DNA of 64,000 bases from DAHUXN01 sp963729815 (lineage in GTDB: Bacteria; Acidobacteriota; Terriglobia; Acidiferrales; UBA7541): the NCBI GenBank assembly GCA_963729815.1, contig CAVSPU010000004.1:248001-312000 (forward strand). The letters run 5' to 3'. Under the pieces are notes generated by a model that worked only from the letters and a program-made list of their open reading frames with translations, was not told the DNA's origin and made no database searches. The stretch's first letter is position 1, and each line of letters begins with the position of its first letter. Made by a program: the position numbers and the translations under genes. Positions 29,201-37,457 of this stretch are shown here, in pieces.

Positions 29201-29397
29201 GTGTGGTGGCGAGGCACCGCAAAGGCATCGATGCGCCCATCCATGTTGGCAGGACCGATGGATCGAAAGCTCAGGTTCTGAATGGCATCTTGATAGGATA
29301 AATTATTATTGCTTGCATTCCTTGTTTGAGGGACTGCGGTCGGAGCGGCAAGAACAATTTGCCCGAACATGGCTAGAAAAAGCAGAATCTTCTTCAT
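26233..29397 (-). CDS. Secreted sortilin/VPS10-like BNR-repeat protein (paralogue)
   Basis: About 1,054 aa from the ATG at 29397, preceded by GAGGGGG. Signal peptide MKKILLFLAMFGQIVLAAP. About eleven Asp-box turns are seen (STNRGTTW, STDAGATW, TEDGGKTW, TTDGGATW, SMDGGETW, SRDGGDKW, STDEGNSW, TRDGGQTW, TDDYGKTW, TFDRGGSW), then the same C-terminal layout as the paralogue at 19.6-22.8 kb: HGRAFWVLDDI, an Ig-like segment (GNAGVNRVTWDLRYP) and helical repeats. It is the first gene of the minus-strand trio, so the promoter should lie in 29398-30251. Exact function unknown. Confidence 0.86.
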   Translation of the reverse strand: MKKILLFLAMFGQIVLAAPTAVPQTRNASNNNLSYQDAIQNLSFRSIGPANMDGRIDAFAVPRHHTDTIYVASATGGVWKSTNRGTTWAPIFDQEPVSSIGAIEIAPSDPSIVWVGTGEANNRQTSSWGDGVYRSTDAGATWTNMGLHDSFQISRIVIDPANPQIVYVAALGNLWGPGGERGLYKTEDGGKTWQRVLYADENTGIADVEMDPQSSQTLFAATYERRRTVFGMNGGGPSSALYKTTDGGATWKKLYKGLPYEDGSVDTGRIGVSIYPRDPRIVYARVESADNSGVFRSMDGGETWEKCGSADPRPSYFPQILVDPNNYLRIWLPGGGLAHSDDGGKTFLPDPDKQGLQTIHADFHAVWIDPDDSNYMLSGSDGGVYISRDGGDKWDYINTIPVGQVYSVATDTENPYHICGGFQDNGSWCGPVRTRNPKGIVNADWYRVMDGDGFHVVPDLKDSNIVFVDGQNGKLIRLNRRTNEWALIRPLPDKLSGPPFRWQWNSPLIATPRGNLYIAANYLFKSTDEGNSWARISPDLTTNADPTKLPILGEAPNTKMLERDYGAGTYPCITAVGVSPLGERVIWVGTEDGNLQVTRDGGQTWSNVIGAAGLPQGVYVSSVTASQFAEGSAYVTFDGHRNGDYGIYVFRTDDYGKTWQKITAGLPDNRGTVQVLSEDPYDRDLLFAGTEFGLFVTFDRGGSWSALKLNFPSVIVDDITVEPRSHDLILATHGRAFWVLDDIRSLEELAPSVLSSGLHVFDVQPAREWRLFDHGNGYTGDQLFIAPNPPDGATIDYYLANKPAKGQQVQLRITDKSGKVVQEFQGSGNAGVNRVTWDLRYPTPVKPTVDQLGAEYEGFFYNAVEGPFVAPGTYTIQVSVGDEKASKTVEVQDDPTIEMSAQDRQARDELMMQAYDVYKSAVDAGKTIAALKKSVDQIQKSYPDVPKDVKDLMQDFAKRVDQLHKEIIGSSEDMFTPLTYTPPPLRDQTGRLVFSLENVSQAPTSQQRSSFVQLSAEVQDKVSQLNKIVETDLPKLNAAMTKARIPYILAPSTK

Positions 29398-30251
29398 TGG
29401 TTCCCCCTCAAGCAACGGCGGTGGACAGTGCGCAGATTGTGTGCGTCCGTCGCATCGCCGACGTTTCTAGAAAATGCTCCCCACTAGCCGTCACGTCAGC
29501 GGTGACCCCAAACCTCTACTCTCGCGATTTCTTGGACGGGCACCCTCGCCGCCAAAGAATCATTTGTTTCAATCTTAAATGCAGGACTCTCGAGTCGTGT
29601 ACGCTACTCTTACCAAATTCGCTTTGTCAAGCATATTGTATAATTCTTGAAGGATGCGGCGTAAAGAAACAAATGTCTCCATTTTGTGATCTTGGTGCAA
29701 CGTCATTCGCGTTTTACCGCGTCAGTAAAGGCGCCCAGAAAAGATACGGCTGAGTCCGAAATCGCACCCCCCACGAGGCTTTCTTGGCTTTCGCAGGTGA
29801 ACTAAACAACGAGGCCCTGACTGTCTAAATTAGTGGGGAGCCTTACAATTCTCTCTCATCTCACCTGGTACAAGACCCCCCGGTCAGGTCACGCTCGGTC
29901 GGCGGTCAATACGCTGTAGACCCGGTAACTTCTGAGGAATATGCAGTAAGGTTTTCATAGGTGAGCAATGCGATTTGAATTCATTGGCGAATGTTCGACA
30001 AGAATCGGCGGAATTCGGTGTAAGTTGGAAACGCGTGTCAGGAGACTACCGGCGTAAGCGCCACGGCAAATGGCTGACGCGAAGTCGATGCAAAGATTGT
30101 GGCTCCGGAAGGGAATGCATCGGGTAAAGACCCTACACGGCTCCCAAGGGATTCACTTGATAGCACTTGGCCTTTCTTCGCTGTAATATGTAGCGCCTAC
30201 GGGGTGGTTCTTATTTATTTGCGCCTAGGTTTCGCCAAGGAGGTTGCTTTG
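29398..30251. other. Divergent intergenic region
   Basis: About 850 bases between the sortilin/receptor operon (leftward) and the stressosome operon (rightward). Open frames here show no domain. It should hold both promoters. A strong AAGGAGG at 30236-30242 belongs to the RsbR-like gene. Confidence 0.5.
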
Positions 30252-31157
30252 ATGGAACAGGAGACACGCACGATATCTGGGACTTCTCATCACGGATTGC
30301 AGTCCACGGCCGAGTTGCTGCGGCAATTAGTCTCTCACCTACGTCAGAACCGCACACAATTGCGCGAGGAGTGGGCGCGCCGAATCACCGAGGCGAGGCT
30401 GCTGACGGCGATGACCAAGGAAGAGATATTCGCCGAGGCGACGTCTGTTTACGACAACTACGTGGAAGCATTGGAGACTGGAACGTTTGAAGCGCTTCAA
30501 GCTTACGCACGAAACCTATCGGAAAGAATTATTCCCCGAGGCGTCGAGACCGATGAAGTTATAGGAATTGTGCTGCTGTTGCGCGACGTGCTGGCCCGCT
30601 CACTTTTCGCGAAGTACCAAAATGATTTCGCGCTGCTGAATCGGATCCTGGACGCGTACGAACCTGCGGCAAACCGTATCGCGAACACAGTCGCGGTCGG
30701 ATTCGTGCAAGAACGAGAGCGTGTTATCCGCGAGCAGCAGGAAGCGATTCGCGTGCTTTCGACGCCCGTGCTTCAGGTGCGCGAACGATTGCTGATTCTT
30801 CCGATCATCGGAGTGATTGACCCGCAGCGCGCGCGGCAGTTGACGGAACAACTCTTGCGCGGCATCCGCACAAATCGTGCGAAAGTCGTCGTGATTGATA
30901 TTACAGGCGTGCCGGTGATGGACGCGAATGTCGCAAACCACCTGGTGCAGACCGTCGAAGCAACCAGGCTACTGGGCGCAACGGTGATTATCACGGGCCT
31001 CTCGCCAGAGATCGCCCAGACGCTCGTCACCATCGGCGTGGATCTGGGCAAAATGAACACCGTTGGCGATCTCCAGGGAGGCATTGAAGAGGCGGAACGT
31101 CTCCTTGGATACAGAGTCATCCCTTCAGGGGAAACGACTGAGCACTTGAGATCGTAA
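30252..31157 (+). CDS. RsbR-like stressosome sensor (N-RsbR + STAS)
   Basis: 301 aa. The ATG at 30252 is fixed by AAGGAGG nine bases upstream; an open frame extends further 5' but lacks such a site. The N-terminal ~170 residues are all-helical, globin-like N-RsbR in type (WARRITEARLLTAMTKEEIF, YARNLSERIIPRGVETDEVIGI). The C-terminal STAS domain reads LLILPIIGVIDPQRARQLTEQLL and VVIDITGVPVMDANVANHL. RsbR proteins form, with RsbS, the large cytoplasmic stressosome that holds RsbT until stress. First gene of a six-gene, tightly packed operon. Confidence 0.9.
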   Translation: MEQETRTISGTSHHGLQSTAELLRQLVSHLRQNRTQLREEWARRITEARLLTAMTKEEIFAEATSVYDNYVEALETGTFEALQAYARNLSERIIPRGVETDEVIGIVLLLRDVLARSLFAKYQNDFALLNRILDAYEPAANRIANTVAVGFVQERERVIREQQEAIRVLSTPVLQVRERLLILPIIGVIDPQRARQLTEQLLRGIRTNRAKVVVIDITGVPVMDANVANHLVQTVEATRLLGATVIITGLSPEIAQTLVTIGVDLGKMNTVGDLQGGIEEAERLLGYRVIPSGETTEHLRS

Positions 31158-31159
31158 CC

Positions 31160-31546
31160 GTGGAAGTCCCTATCCTCAAGCAAGGTCCTTACCTCATTGC
31201 GTCGATTCAGTCTGCCTTGAGCGACAATGACCTGGAACAACTGCGTGATTCCCTGGTGCAACAGGTGGGGAGGCAGCGTTCACGTGGGGTAATAGTAGAT
31301 GTAACGGCTCTGGACGTGATGGATTCGTTCGCGACGCGAACCTTGCGGGACATCACGTACATGATTCGCCTTCGAGGAGCAGAAACGGTAATTGTCGGCA
31401 TCCAGCCTGACGTCGCCTTTACCATGGTGCAATTGGGTTTGAAGCTGGAGGGGGTCCCCACTGCTTTGGACCTGGAAGAAGGAATCGCCTATTTGAACAA
31501 GAAAGGCGCGGTTGACGGCAAAGAAGCGACCCCCCGTGGACGGTGA
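31160..31546 (+). CDS. rsbS: RsbS-like STAS scaffold protein
   Basis: 128 aa, GTG start two bases after the RsbR-like stop. A single STAS domain: VPILKQGPYLIASIQ, GVIVDVTALDVMDSFATRTL (the Ser of DSF corresponds to the RsbS serine that RsbT phosphorylates), RLRGAETVIVGIQPDVAFTMVQLGL. It is the second structural part of the stressosome core. Its 3' end overlaps the kinase gene. Confidence 0.9.
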   Translation: MEVPILKQGPYLIASIQSALSDNDLEQLRDSLVQQVGRQRSRGVIVDVTALDVMDSFATRTLRDITYMIRLRGAETVIVGIQPDVAFTMVQLGLKLEGVPTALDLEEGIAYLNKKGAVDGKEATPRGR

Positions 31547-32012
31547 ACACAATACCGGAGCTTCTTCAGCGGAAGTCAGCCCGCCGATCTCGCACCCCCG
31601 GGATCATGTACTCGCAGAGGCCAGGGTCGCCATCGATGGCGACTTTGATATTGTAAGCGTCCGCCAGAAAGGCCGCGAGATGGCGGCAACACTGGAGTTT
31701 TCCCCGAGCGAACTGACACTGATTGCCACCGCGATCTCGGAACTGGCGCGCAATATCGTGCTCTACGCGAAAAACGGCGAAATCGTCTTGCAATTGGTCG
31801 AACGCGGGGGTCGACGCGGAGTCGTGGTCCACGCCCATGACAGTGGACCCGGGATTCCCGACGTTCGCCGTGTCCTTCAGGGCGGGTATTCGACTTCCCG
31901 GAGCCTCGGTCTCGGTCTCTCCGGTGTCAAACGTTTGATGGATGAATTCGAAATTGAGTCGAAGGTTGGGTTAGGGACGAAGGTTACGGTGCGCAAATGG
32001 AACCGAAGATAA
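31512..32012 (+). CDS. rsbT: RsbT-like serine/threonine switch kinase
   Basis: Up to 166 aa. GHKL ATPase motifs: N-box ELARNIVLYA, G1 DSGPGIPD, G2 SLGLGLSGVKRLMDEF. RsbT phosphorylates RsbR and RsbS on stress, leaves the complex, and in Bacillus binds the N-terminal domain of phosphatase RsbU. Start uncertain: a TTG at 31512 follows GAAAGG, and a GTG at 31536 gives a shorter overlap with rsbS. The conserved domain starts near VLAEARVAI either way. Confidence 0.88.
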   Translation: MTAKKRPPVDGEHNTGASSAEVSPPISHPRDHVLAEARVAIDGDFDIVSVRQKGREMAATLEFSPSELTLIATAISELARNIVLYAKNGEIVLQLVERGGRRGVVVHAHDSGPGIPDVRRVLQGGYSTSRSLGLGLSGVKRLMDEFEIESKVGLGTKVTVRKWNRR

Positions 32013-32632
32013 GAAGTTCTCCGGTCGAATGGGGCGTGGCAGCTTCCACGATGCACGGTCAGAAAGAGCCGGGCGATTGCCACGTGATTGTTGATGCTCC
32101 TCATAGAGTCCTCTTTGCCGTAATCGACGGCTTGGGCCATGGCATTGAAGCAGCGGATGCGGCCAAAATTGCGGCCGATTTGATCCGAGATTTTCGGCAG
32201 GAATCCGTGATCTCCTTGGTTCAGAGGTGCCATGAAAATTTGCGAGGCACTCGCGGGGTTGTGATGAGCATTGCTTCCATCGATTCCCACGAGAACACGG
32301 TGACCTGGCTCGGCGTCGGAAACGTGGAAGGATTGCTCCTCCACCGCGACTCCTATGGCACGCTCATCAGCGAAACTCTGACGCTTCGAGGGGGCGTGGT
32401 CGGGGACCGCCTGCCCAATCTCTTCGCCGGAATCTTCCCACTTTCCCGCGGCGATACAATCATCCTTGCGACCGATGGAATCCGCAGCAATTTTATGGAT
32501 GACTTGCCTTTGAGGGAATCCGTGCAAGGAATCGCCGACCATATTCTCGCGCGATTCAGCCGGGGAACGGACGACGCCCTCGCCCTTGTCATCAGGTATT
32601 GGGGGCAGGAGATGGAGGCGGGACGTGTCTAA
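31997..32632 (+). CDS. RsbX-like PP2C/SpoIIE phosphatase
   Basis: 211 aa, overlapping rsbT by 16 bases. PP2C-type metal motifs: VLFAVIDGLGHGIEAADAA, TWLGVGNVEGLL, GDTIILATDGIRSNF, GTDDALALVIRYW. A lone phosphatase domain of this length beside rsbRST fits RsbX, which resets the stressosome by dephosphorylating RsbR/RsbS. An anti-anti-sigma phosphatase role is less likely because no RsbV/RsbW pair is present nearby. Confidence 0.86.
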   Translation: MEPKIRSSPVEWGVAASTMHGQKEPGDCHVIVDAPHRVLFAVIDGLGHGIEAADAAKIAADLIRDFRQESVISLVQRCHENLRGTRGVVMSIASIDSHENTVTWLGVGNVEGLLLHRDSYGTLISETLTLRGGVVGDRLPNLFAGIFPLSRGDTIILATDGIRSNFMDDLPLRESVQGIADHILARFSRGTDDALALVIRYWGQEMEAGRV

Positions 32633-33527
32633 TCTGCAAGATGAATATGATGCTGCGCTCGAGAGCTATCTTAGCGAAGGCGGCGAACCGGCACTCAAAC
32701 GCTCCTACGACCTTGGACGACAAGCGCTAGCCGAGGGACTGGGCGTTCTCGATATGGTGACCATGCATCAACACTCGCTCCTGAAGCTGGCTGCCGAGAT
32801 GCATAGGCAAGATCTGATAAGGCGCGCGGGAGAGTTTTTCACTGAGAGCATGTCTCCGTTCGAAATGACGCATCGGGCGTTCGGAGAGTCTAATTTAGCC
32901 TTGCGCCGGCTGAATGAAACTCTGGAGGAAGAGACGCGCAAGATCGCGCGTGCCTTGCACGACGAGTCCGGACAGATGCTGGCCGCCGTTCACATTGAAC
33001 TCCAGGAGGCGGTGCGAGACCTTCCGCCGACCGCGCGCCGGCGAATTGAGAAAACGGAAGCCTTGCTCGACCAAATTGAACAGCAATTGCGCCGTTTTTC
33101 TCACGATCTCCGGCCGACCGTTCTTGACGACTACGGACTTATGCCAGCGCTGCAATCGTTTGCAGGGCGATTCTCAAAGCGGGCTGGCCTTCCGATAATA
33201 ATCGAGGGCACGGTGGAGAAGCGATTGCCCGGCACTGTCGAAACGACTCTCTATCGAGTTGCGCAAGAAGCCTTGAACAATGTGGCTAGGCATGCAAAAG
33301 CGACTCATGTCAACATCCGCATCTGGGACGCCCATGCCGCCGTTCACTTTTCCATCCAAGACAATGGGGTCGGATTTGATCCGAGACCGGCCAACGAAGG
33401 CCGCAGCTCGGGGCTCGGATTGCGCGGCATGAGGGAGCGCCTCACGGTTCTGGGCGGGACTCTCTGGATTCAATCTGCGCCAGAGAAGGGAACGGAAGTA
33501 CAAGTCTCAATTCCCATGGAGGCATAA
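32625..33527 (+). CDS. Histidine kinase with RsbU-type N-terminal domain
   Basis: 300 aa from a GTG at 32625, preceded by GGAGG at good spacing and overlapping the phosphatase stop. Residues ~1-95 (YDAALESYLSEGGEPALKRS, YDLGRQALAEGLGVLDMV, MSPFEMTHRAF) look like the helical RsbU N-terminal domain that RsbT binds. HisKA_3 (EETRKIARALHDESGQMLAA, His in ALHDE) and HATPase_c (YRVAQEALNNVARHAKA, DNGVGFDP, SSGLGLRGMRERL) follow. So the PP2C output of RsbU is replaced by a NarX/DegS-type kinase. No membrane segments. It probably phosphorylates the regulator encoded three bases downstream. Confidence 0.88.
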   Translation: MSNLQDEYDAALESYLSEGGEPALKRSYDLGRQALAEGLGVLDMVTMHQHSLLKLAAEMHRQDLIRRAGEFFTESMSPFEMTHRAFGESNLALRRLNETLEEETRKIARALHDESGQMLAAVHIELQEAVRDLPPTARRRIEKTEALLDQIEQQLRRFSHDLRPTVLDDYGLMPALQSFAGRFSKRAGLPIIIEGTVEKRLPGTVETTLYRVAQEALNNVARHAKATHVNIRIWDAHAAVHFSIQDNGVGFDPRPANEGRSSGLGLRGMRERLTVLGGTLWIQSAPEKGTEVQVSIPMEA

Positions 33528-33530
33528 GCC

Positions 33531-34163
33531 ATGCCAGTTCAGGTGCTGCTTGCTGATGATCATCAGATTGTGAGGGAATCCCTGCGGGCTCTGCTGGAAC
33601 GCGAGGGATTCAAGATTGTCGGTGAAGCGTCGAACGGCCAGGAAGCAGTGAAGCTCGCGGAAACTTCGCGGCCCGATGTGGCAGTTCTGGACATCAGCAT
33701 GGCGGTTCTTAATGGTCTCGACGCCGCCATGGAGATTCAGAAGGTATCTCCCCGCACGAAAACCATTTTCCTCACCGTGCATGATGAAGATCCATATTTG
33801 TTAAATGCCCTGCGCTCCGGCGCGCGCGGATATGTGATCAAGACGCATGCGGCGCAAGAGCTCCTTCACGCCATTCGCGAAGCCACGCGTGGTGGAATGT
33901 ATCTGAGTCCCGAAGTCTCCCGCGCAGTAGTCCAGGCATATCAGAACAAAACCGAACTTCCGAGCGAGCCACTAAGTCCGCGTGAACGGCAGGTGCTGCA
34001 GCTGATCGCCGAAGGGAAGTCGACCAAGGAAGCGGCCGGAGTGTTGAACATAAGCGTGAAGACGGCTGAAACCCATCGCACGCGAATCATGGAAAAGCTG
34101 GATATTCATGAGACGGCGACTCTAGTTCGCTACGCCATTCGCAGAGGATTGGTAGAGCCGTAG
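33531..34163 (+). CDS. NarL/FixJ-family response regulator
   Basis: 210 aa. Receiver with acidic pair near LLADDH, phosphoacceptor Asp54 (VAVLDIS) and conserved Lys (YVIKTH). A C-terminal LuxR-type HTH follows (LSPRERQVLQLIAEGKSTKE, VKTAETHRTRIMEKL). Three bases after the kinase gene, it is the evident partner and the DNA-binding output of the stressosome operon. Targets unknown; the PEP-CTERM gene 160 bases downstream is one candidate. Confidence 0.93.
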   Translation: MPVQVLLADDHQIVRESLRALLEREGFKIVGEASNGQEAVKLAETSRPDVAVLDISMAVLNGLDAAMEIQKVSPRTKTIFLTVHDEDPYLLNALRSGARGYVIKTHAAQELLHAIREATRGGMYLSPEVSRAVVQAYQNKTELPSEPLSPRERQVLQLIAEGKSTKEAAGVLNISVKTAETHRTRIMEKLDIHETATLVRYAIRRGLVEP

Positions 34164-34325
34164 ACCAGAGTATCGACCTTCCCCGACAGGAACCTCAGGT
34201 CTTTTCCCTTCCGGAATTCAGCTACCCCCTGCATTGCTGGCGTTTCACCTCTCTTGTAACTTTCTCTGGTCATTATCGTCATCGTCGGGCCAAGAATATT
34301 TAAGTCATTGAGAGGAGACTGCGTC

Positions 34326-34676
34326 GTGAGCTGGAGGCAATCTGTCCTAATCCCATCTGCTTCGCTATGCATTTGTTCCATGGCACTAGGTGCAAGGGCA
34401 GTGACGCGTCATCCTTTGCCCACTCCCCCCTCTGAGGCAAAGTACTTCGGCGACCTAAGCTCAAGAGGAGGAGGTCGAGACAATTTCAATCCGGCTCCAG
34501 AACCTGCGTCTCTCTTGCTATTCGGATCAGGATTGCTCTTTCTAGGCGTGGTCATCCGACGTCATAACAACAAACTTGATGGCAAGCGCATGTCTATCAA
34601 AACAAGTGGCAACGCTTCGGATCCTGTGTCAGAGATGAACACGTCTGCCGCGAATGGCAGCAGCGGGGCGTCCTGA
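34326..34676 (+). CDS. Small PEP-CTERM protein
   Basis: 116 aa from a GTG at 34326 with AGGAGA upstream. There is an N-terminal signal-like stretch (VLIPSASLCICSMALGARA), a short Gly/Arg-rich body, and a PEP-CTERM sorting signal (NPAPEPASLLLFGSGLLFLGVVIRRH). Unusually, about 38 polar residues follow the basic end of the signal, where most such proteins stop. PEP-CTERM proteins are processed by an exosortase; none is encoded in this window. Confidence 0.7.
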   Translation: MSWRQSVLIPSASLCICSMALGARAVTRHPLPTPPSEAKYFGDLSSRGGGRDNFNPAPEPASLLLFGSGLLFLGVVIRRHNNKLDGKRMSIKTSGNASDPVSEMNTSAANGSSGAS

Positions 34677-34851
34677 TCCTGGCTTTGCATTCGAGTATCG
34701 CCATTTGTTCTATCGGAACCGGGCCGTGAAGGTGAGTGCATTTTCGCATCCTCCGCTCGTATCCGAGAAACGAACCTCCGAGTGTGGATTTGGGCGCACT
34801 CCCGCCTGACGCATTTCCAGGTTCCGGCTAGTTTCTATCAAAGGAGAGAGG

Positions 34852-35964
34852 ATGAGCATTTGCGTGATGCCGATTGAGTTGCCATCTGCCCTTACTGCCC
34901 CGGTACAGGCAAATGTAACAAAGTTAGAAGAGGAGCCAATCTTCCTACCAAGTCAGGCCATGGCAAAAATCAGGGAGTTCATTGCAAAGCTCGCCGCATT
35001 CGACGTGTCAGTGCTCCTACTCGGGGAATCCGGCGTAGGCAAGGAATTTGTAGCACGGGAGTTGCACCAACGTTCCAGGAGAGCCAAAGAGCCGTTCATC
35101 AAAGTCAATTGCGCTGCGTTACCCTCCGAATTATTCGAGAGTGAACTCTTCGGCTACGAGGCGGGAGCCTTCACGGGAGCGATTCGGTCAAAACCCGGCC
35201 AATTCGAGTTATGCCACCATGGCACCATCCTACTGGATGAGATCGGGGAGATGCCGGCAGCCTTGCAAGCCAAACTTCTCCATGTCTTGCAGGATCAGCA
35301 GTTTTCGAGGCTCGGAAGCAGATATGTTTCACAGGTTGACGTGCGCATTCTCGCTGCGACGAATGTGGACATCGACTCCGCCTTGGCGCAGAAGAGATTT
35401 CGCTCCGATTTATACTATCGCCTAAATACCATCGAATTGCGGATTTCGCCTCTCCGGGAGCGCCCGGAGGACATTCCCGTACTCCTGGAACACTTCACGG
35501 CAACAACTTGTGCTCAATTGGGACGCATTCCGAAGGCGATGCCTTCTCGCCTCATGGAAAGATGCCTCGAGCATTCCTGGCCGGGGAACATCCGCGAACT
35601 CAAGAATTTTGTTTACAACTATCAGATTCTCGGGGATGAAGAGACTGCGATCGCAAGATTGACGAATCTCCGGGAGCAGAGTCAGCCTGAAATCCGTCCT
35701 TCGCAGGAGCGACAACCACGCTTCTCGGCAGGCATGAAGTTTCTTGTGAAATCGATTCGCGCGGAAGCAGAAAAAGAAGCGATCGAGAAAACATTGGCAG
35801 AGACGTGCTGGAACCGAAAGCAAGCTGCGCGCCTGTTGCACATTTGCCCCAAGACCTTGCGAAACAAGATGCAGCACTACAACATCCTACGCAGCCCTCG
35901 TCGAACAGTCACCTGCTTTGACCATAACGGCTCGATCCAAATCGATCGAGTCCTCGGCAACTGA
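34852..35964 (+). CDS. Sigma-54-dependent activator lacking a receiver domain
   Basis: 370 aa with a strong AAGGAGAGAGG before the ATG. AAA+ domain from ~residue 35: Walker A GESGVGKE, ESELFGYEAGAFTGA (sigma-54 contact loop), Walker B ILLDEIGEM, RSDLYYRLN and the SWPGNIRELKNFV region. A Fis-type HTH follows (NRKQAARLLHICPKTLRNKM). Only about 35 residues precede the AAA+ domain, so there is no receiver or GAF sensor; control must come by expression level or a partner. Sigma-54 activators often accompany PEP-CTERM/exopolysaccharide loci. Confidence 0.9.
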   Translation: MSICVMPIELPSALTAPVQANVTKLEEEPIFLPSQAMAKIREFIAKLAAFDVSVLLLGESGVGKEFVARELHQRSRRAKEPFIKVNCAALPSELFESELFGYEAGAFTGAIRSKPGQFELCHHGTILLDEIGEMPAALQAKLLHVLQDQQFSRLGSRYVSQVDVRILAATNVDIDSALAQKRFRSDLYYRLNTIELRISPLRERPEDIPVLLEHFTATTCAQLGRIPKAMPSRLMERCLEHSWPGNIRELKNFVYNYQILGDEETAIARLTNLREQSQPEIRPSQERQPRFSAGMKFLVKSIRAEAEKEAIEKTLAETCWNRKQAARLLHICPKTLRNKMQHYNILRSPRRTVTCFDHNGSIQIDRVLGN

Positions 35965-36207
35965 CGAAGCCTCGCTAAGTCTCGATTATTGCAGGTTATC
36001 GGAGCCGGAGTAATTAGTCGCTCCGTTCTCGTGTTCGATCCCTTCCGGATTGAAACTTTCCTGGGAATGGATCCACGTGTTCAGCTGCATGTCCCTTTTC
36101 ATTCGTTACAAATAGAATCAGGGGCGCTGTTTGCGTTGTGCTTTTGTTTCGCCACACTCGGCATCCCGCGCCCCTGATTTTCGAAGCCGGCTTCGCTTCT
36201 CCCAGCC

Positions 36208-36828
36208 CTAGATAGCGAACCGTCTACGAACTGTTCCGCCGAACAACAGCAGCCCTGAAACTGCTAGCGCCAGGGTGCCTGGTTCGGGTGTGGGCGCAAA
36301 GGATCCGCTCCCACCGCCGCCCGGAAGGGCGCAGATGTCCACTCCCACCCCAACGTTGAGCGCTCCGGCTAAATCAAATGGGACATTGACAGTGAGACCT
36401 GCGACGCTGGTGATGGTTCCGATGCCAGAGACGCTAGCCACACCGGAGGACACCTGACCGGCCGTTTGACTCACTGTCAGGCTTGAGATTGTCCCGGAAA
36501 TATCCCCTCCCAGAAAGGTCACTCCTGTGAGAGACGCATTTGCGAATACGCAGTTGCTCACCTCAGTCAGGGAAATGGGAGCGGAACTGGAAATCGTAAA
36601 ACTCGTGATTCCAGTGAAATCCCCGTTGCCAATCCCGCTGGCGGCGAGTGCATTGGAGCACGGGGAACCACCACCCAGGCACAGCGTGAGATTTCCGCTG
36701 CCGCTGCTTATGATTCCGACTGTTCCCGATCCGTTCAGGGACAATGAAACTGAATTGGCCCTTGCTGGGATCACGGAGAGGCTCGCAAGAACCACGACGC
36801 CCAGCATTCGTACAAGCATTGTTTTCAT
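36208..36828 (-). CDS. PEP-CTERM protein, Ser/Gly-rich
   Basis: 206 aa from the ATG at 36828, four bases from AGGAGG. Signal peptide (VRMLGVVVLASLSVIPARA), then a low-complexity Ser/Gly/Thr/Val beta-rich body, then the sorting signal FAPTPEPGTLALAVSGLLLFGGTVRRRFAI. Exported and probably exosortase-processed. The upstream leader shares a motif with the SYLF gene at 40.8 kb. Function unknown. Confidence 0.8.
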   Translation of the reverse strand: MKTMLVRMLGVVVLASLSVIPARANSVSLSLNGSGTVGIISSGSGNLTLCLGGGSPCSNALAASGIGNGDFTGITSFTISSSAPISLTEVSNCVFANASLTGVTFLGGDISGTISSLTVSQTAGQVSSGVASVSGIGTITSVAGLTVNVPFDLAGALNVGVGVDICALPGGGGSGSFAPTPEPGTLALAVSGLLLFGGTVRRRFAI

Positions 36829-37457
36829 CATTCCTCCTGGTTTGTTTCGGAGATTTATCGGTAACTCCTAGGGCCGATCAGGTGTTGCGGGCTGCTGTGG
36901 CCCGGACGGAGGCTACACGCAGGAAGCTTCAGCGCCTAGTAGGCCAAGACTGGAATCTCAGCAGGAGAAGCAGTGTACTCGAGGCTACTAAGTTGACCCG
37001 ACGGAGGCTCCGCCTTTGGAGGGTGTGTCGTGGGGGGATCCGGGGTGCCTTGGAGTCAGTTTCGCTAGAATCTTGGAAACCGCTTCCGGGCGTGATCCTC
37101 TCGATTGTTGGAGCCTCCATCGCGTCATGTCGCGCAATTCTATTCTGCAGAGGTGCAAAGGGAATCAGGTATTTGCCGTAAGACAGGCCGTTTATAACCC
37201 GACGTTTGGCGCTTTCTGCGTCCCCACGTTGCTTGAGCGACGGCTGCGGAGGCTCTGCCCGCCGGTCGGATTAGGAGACGAAATTGCTCAATGGCTCTCT
37301 GAATCTCACAGAGGCGTTGTCCCTCAGGTATCGGCCGGACAGGGCTTACACGGAATCCTCCATGAGACTCCATTGGCTGCCTGATTGCCTGTACCAAACG
37401 CTTCTCTTAATCTCTGTGCTGTACTGAAATCATAGCCCAGCGCGAAAGAGGCCTCTC
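36829..37457. other. Intergenic region with a shared leader motif
   Basis: About 630 bases. On the minus strand the leader of the PEP-CTERM gene contains ATCGGCCCTAGGAG (36864-36877). The near-identical ATCGGCCCTATGGAG lies before the SYLF gene (40868-40882). Open frames further right show no domain. Confidence 0.4.

Noticed and set aside
34378..34400. Sigma-54 -24/-12 element (TGGCAC...TGCA)
   Set aside because: It lies inside the PEP-CTERM coding region and the GG to GC spacing is 8, not 10.
36744..37181. 145-codon plus-strand frame
   Set aside because: Overlaps the PEP-CTERM gene start in antisense and its product has no protein-like features.
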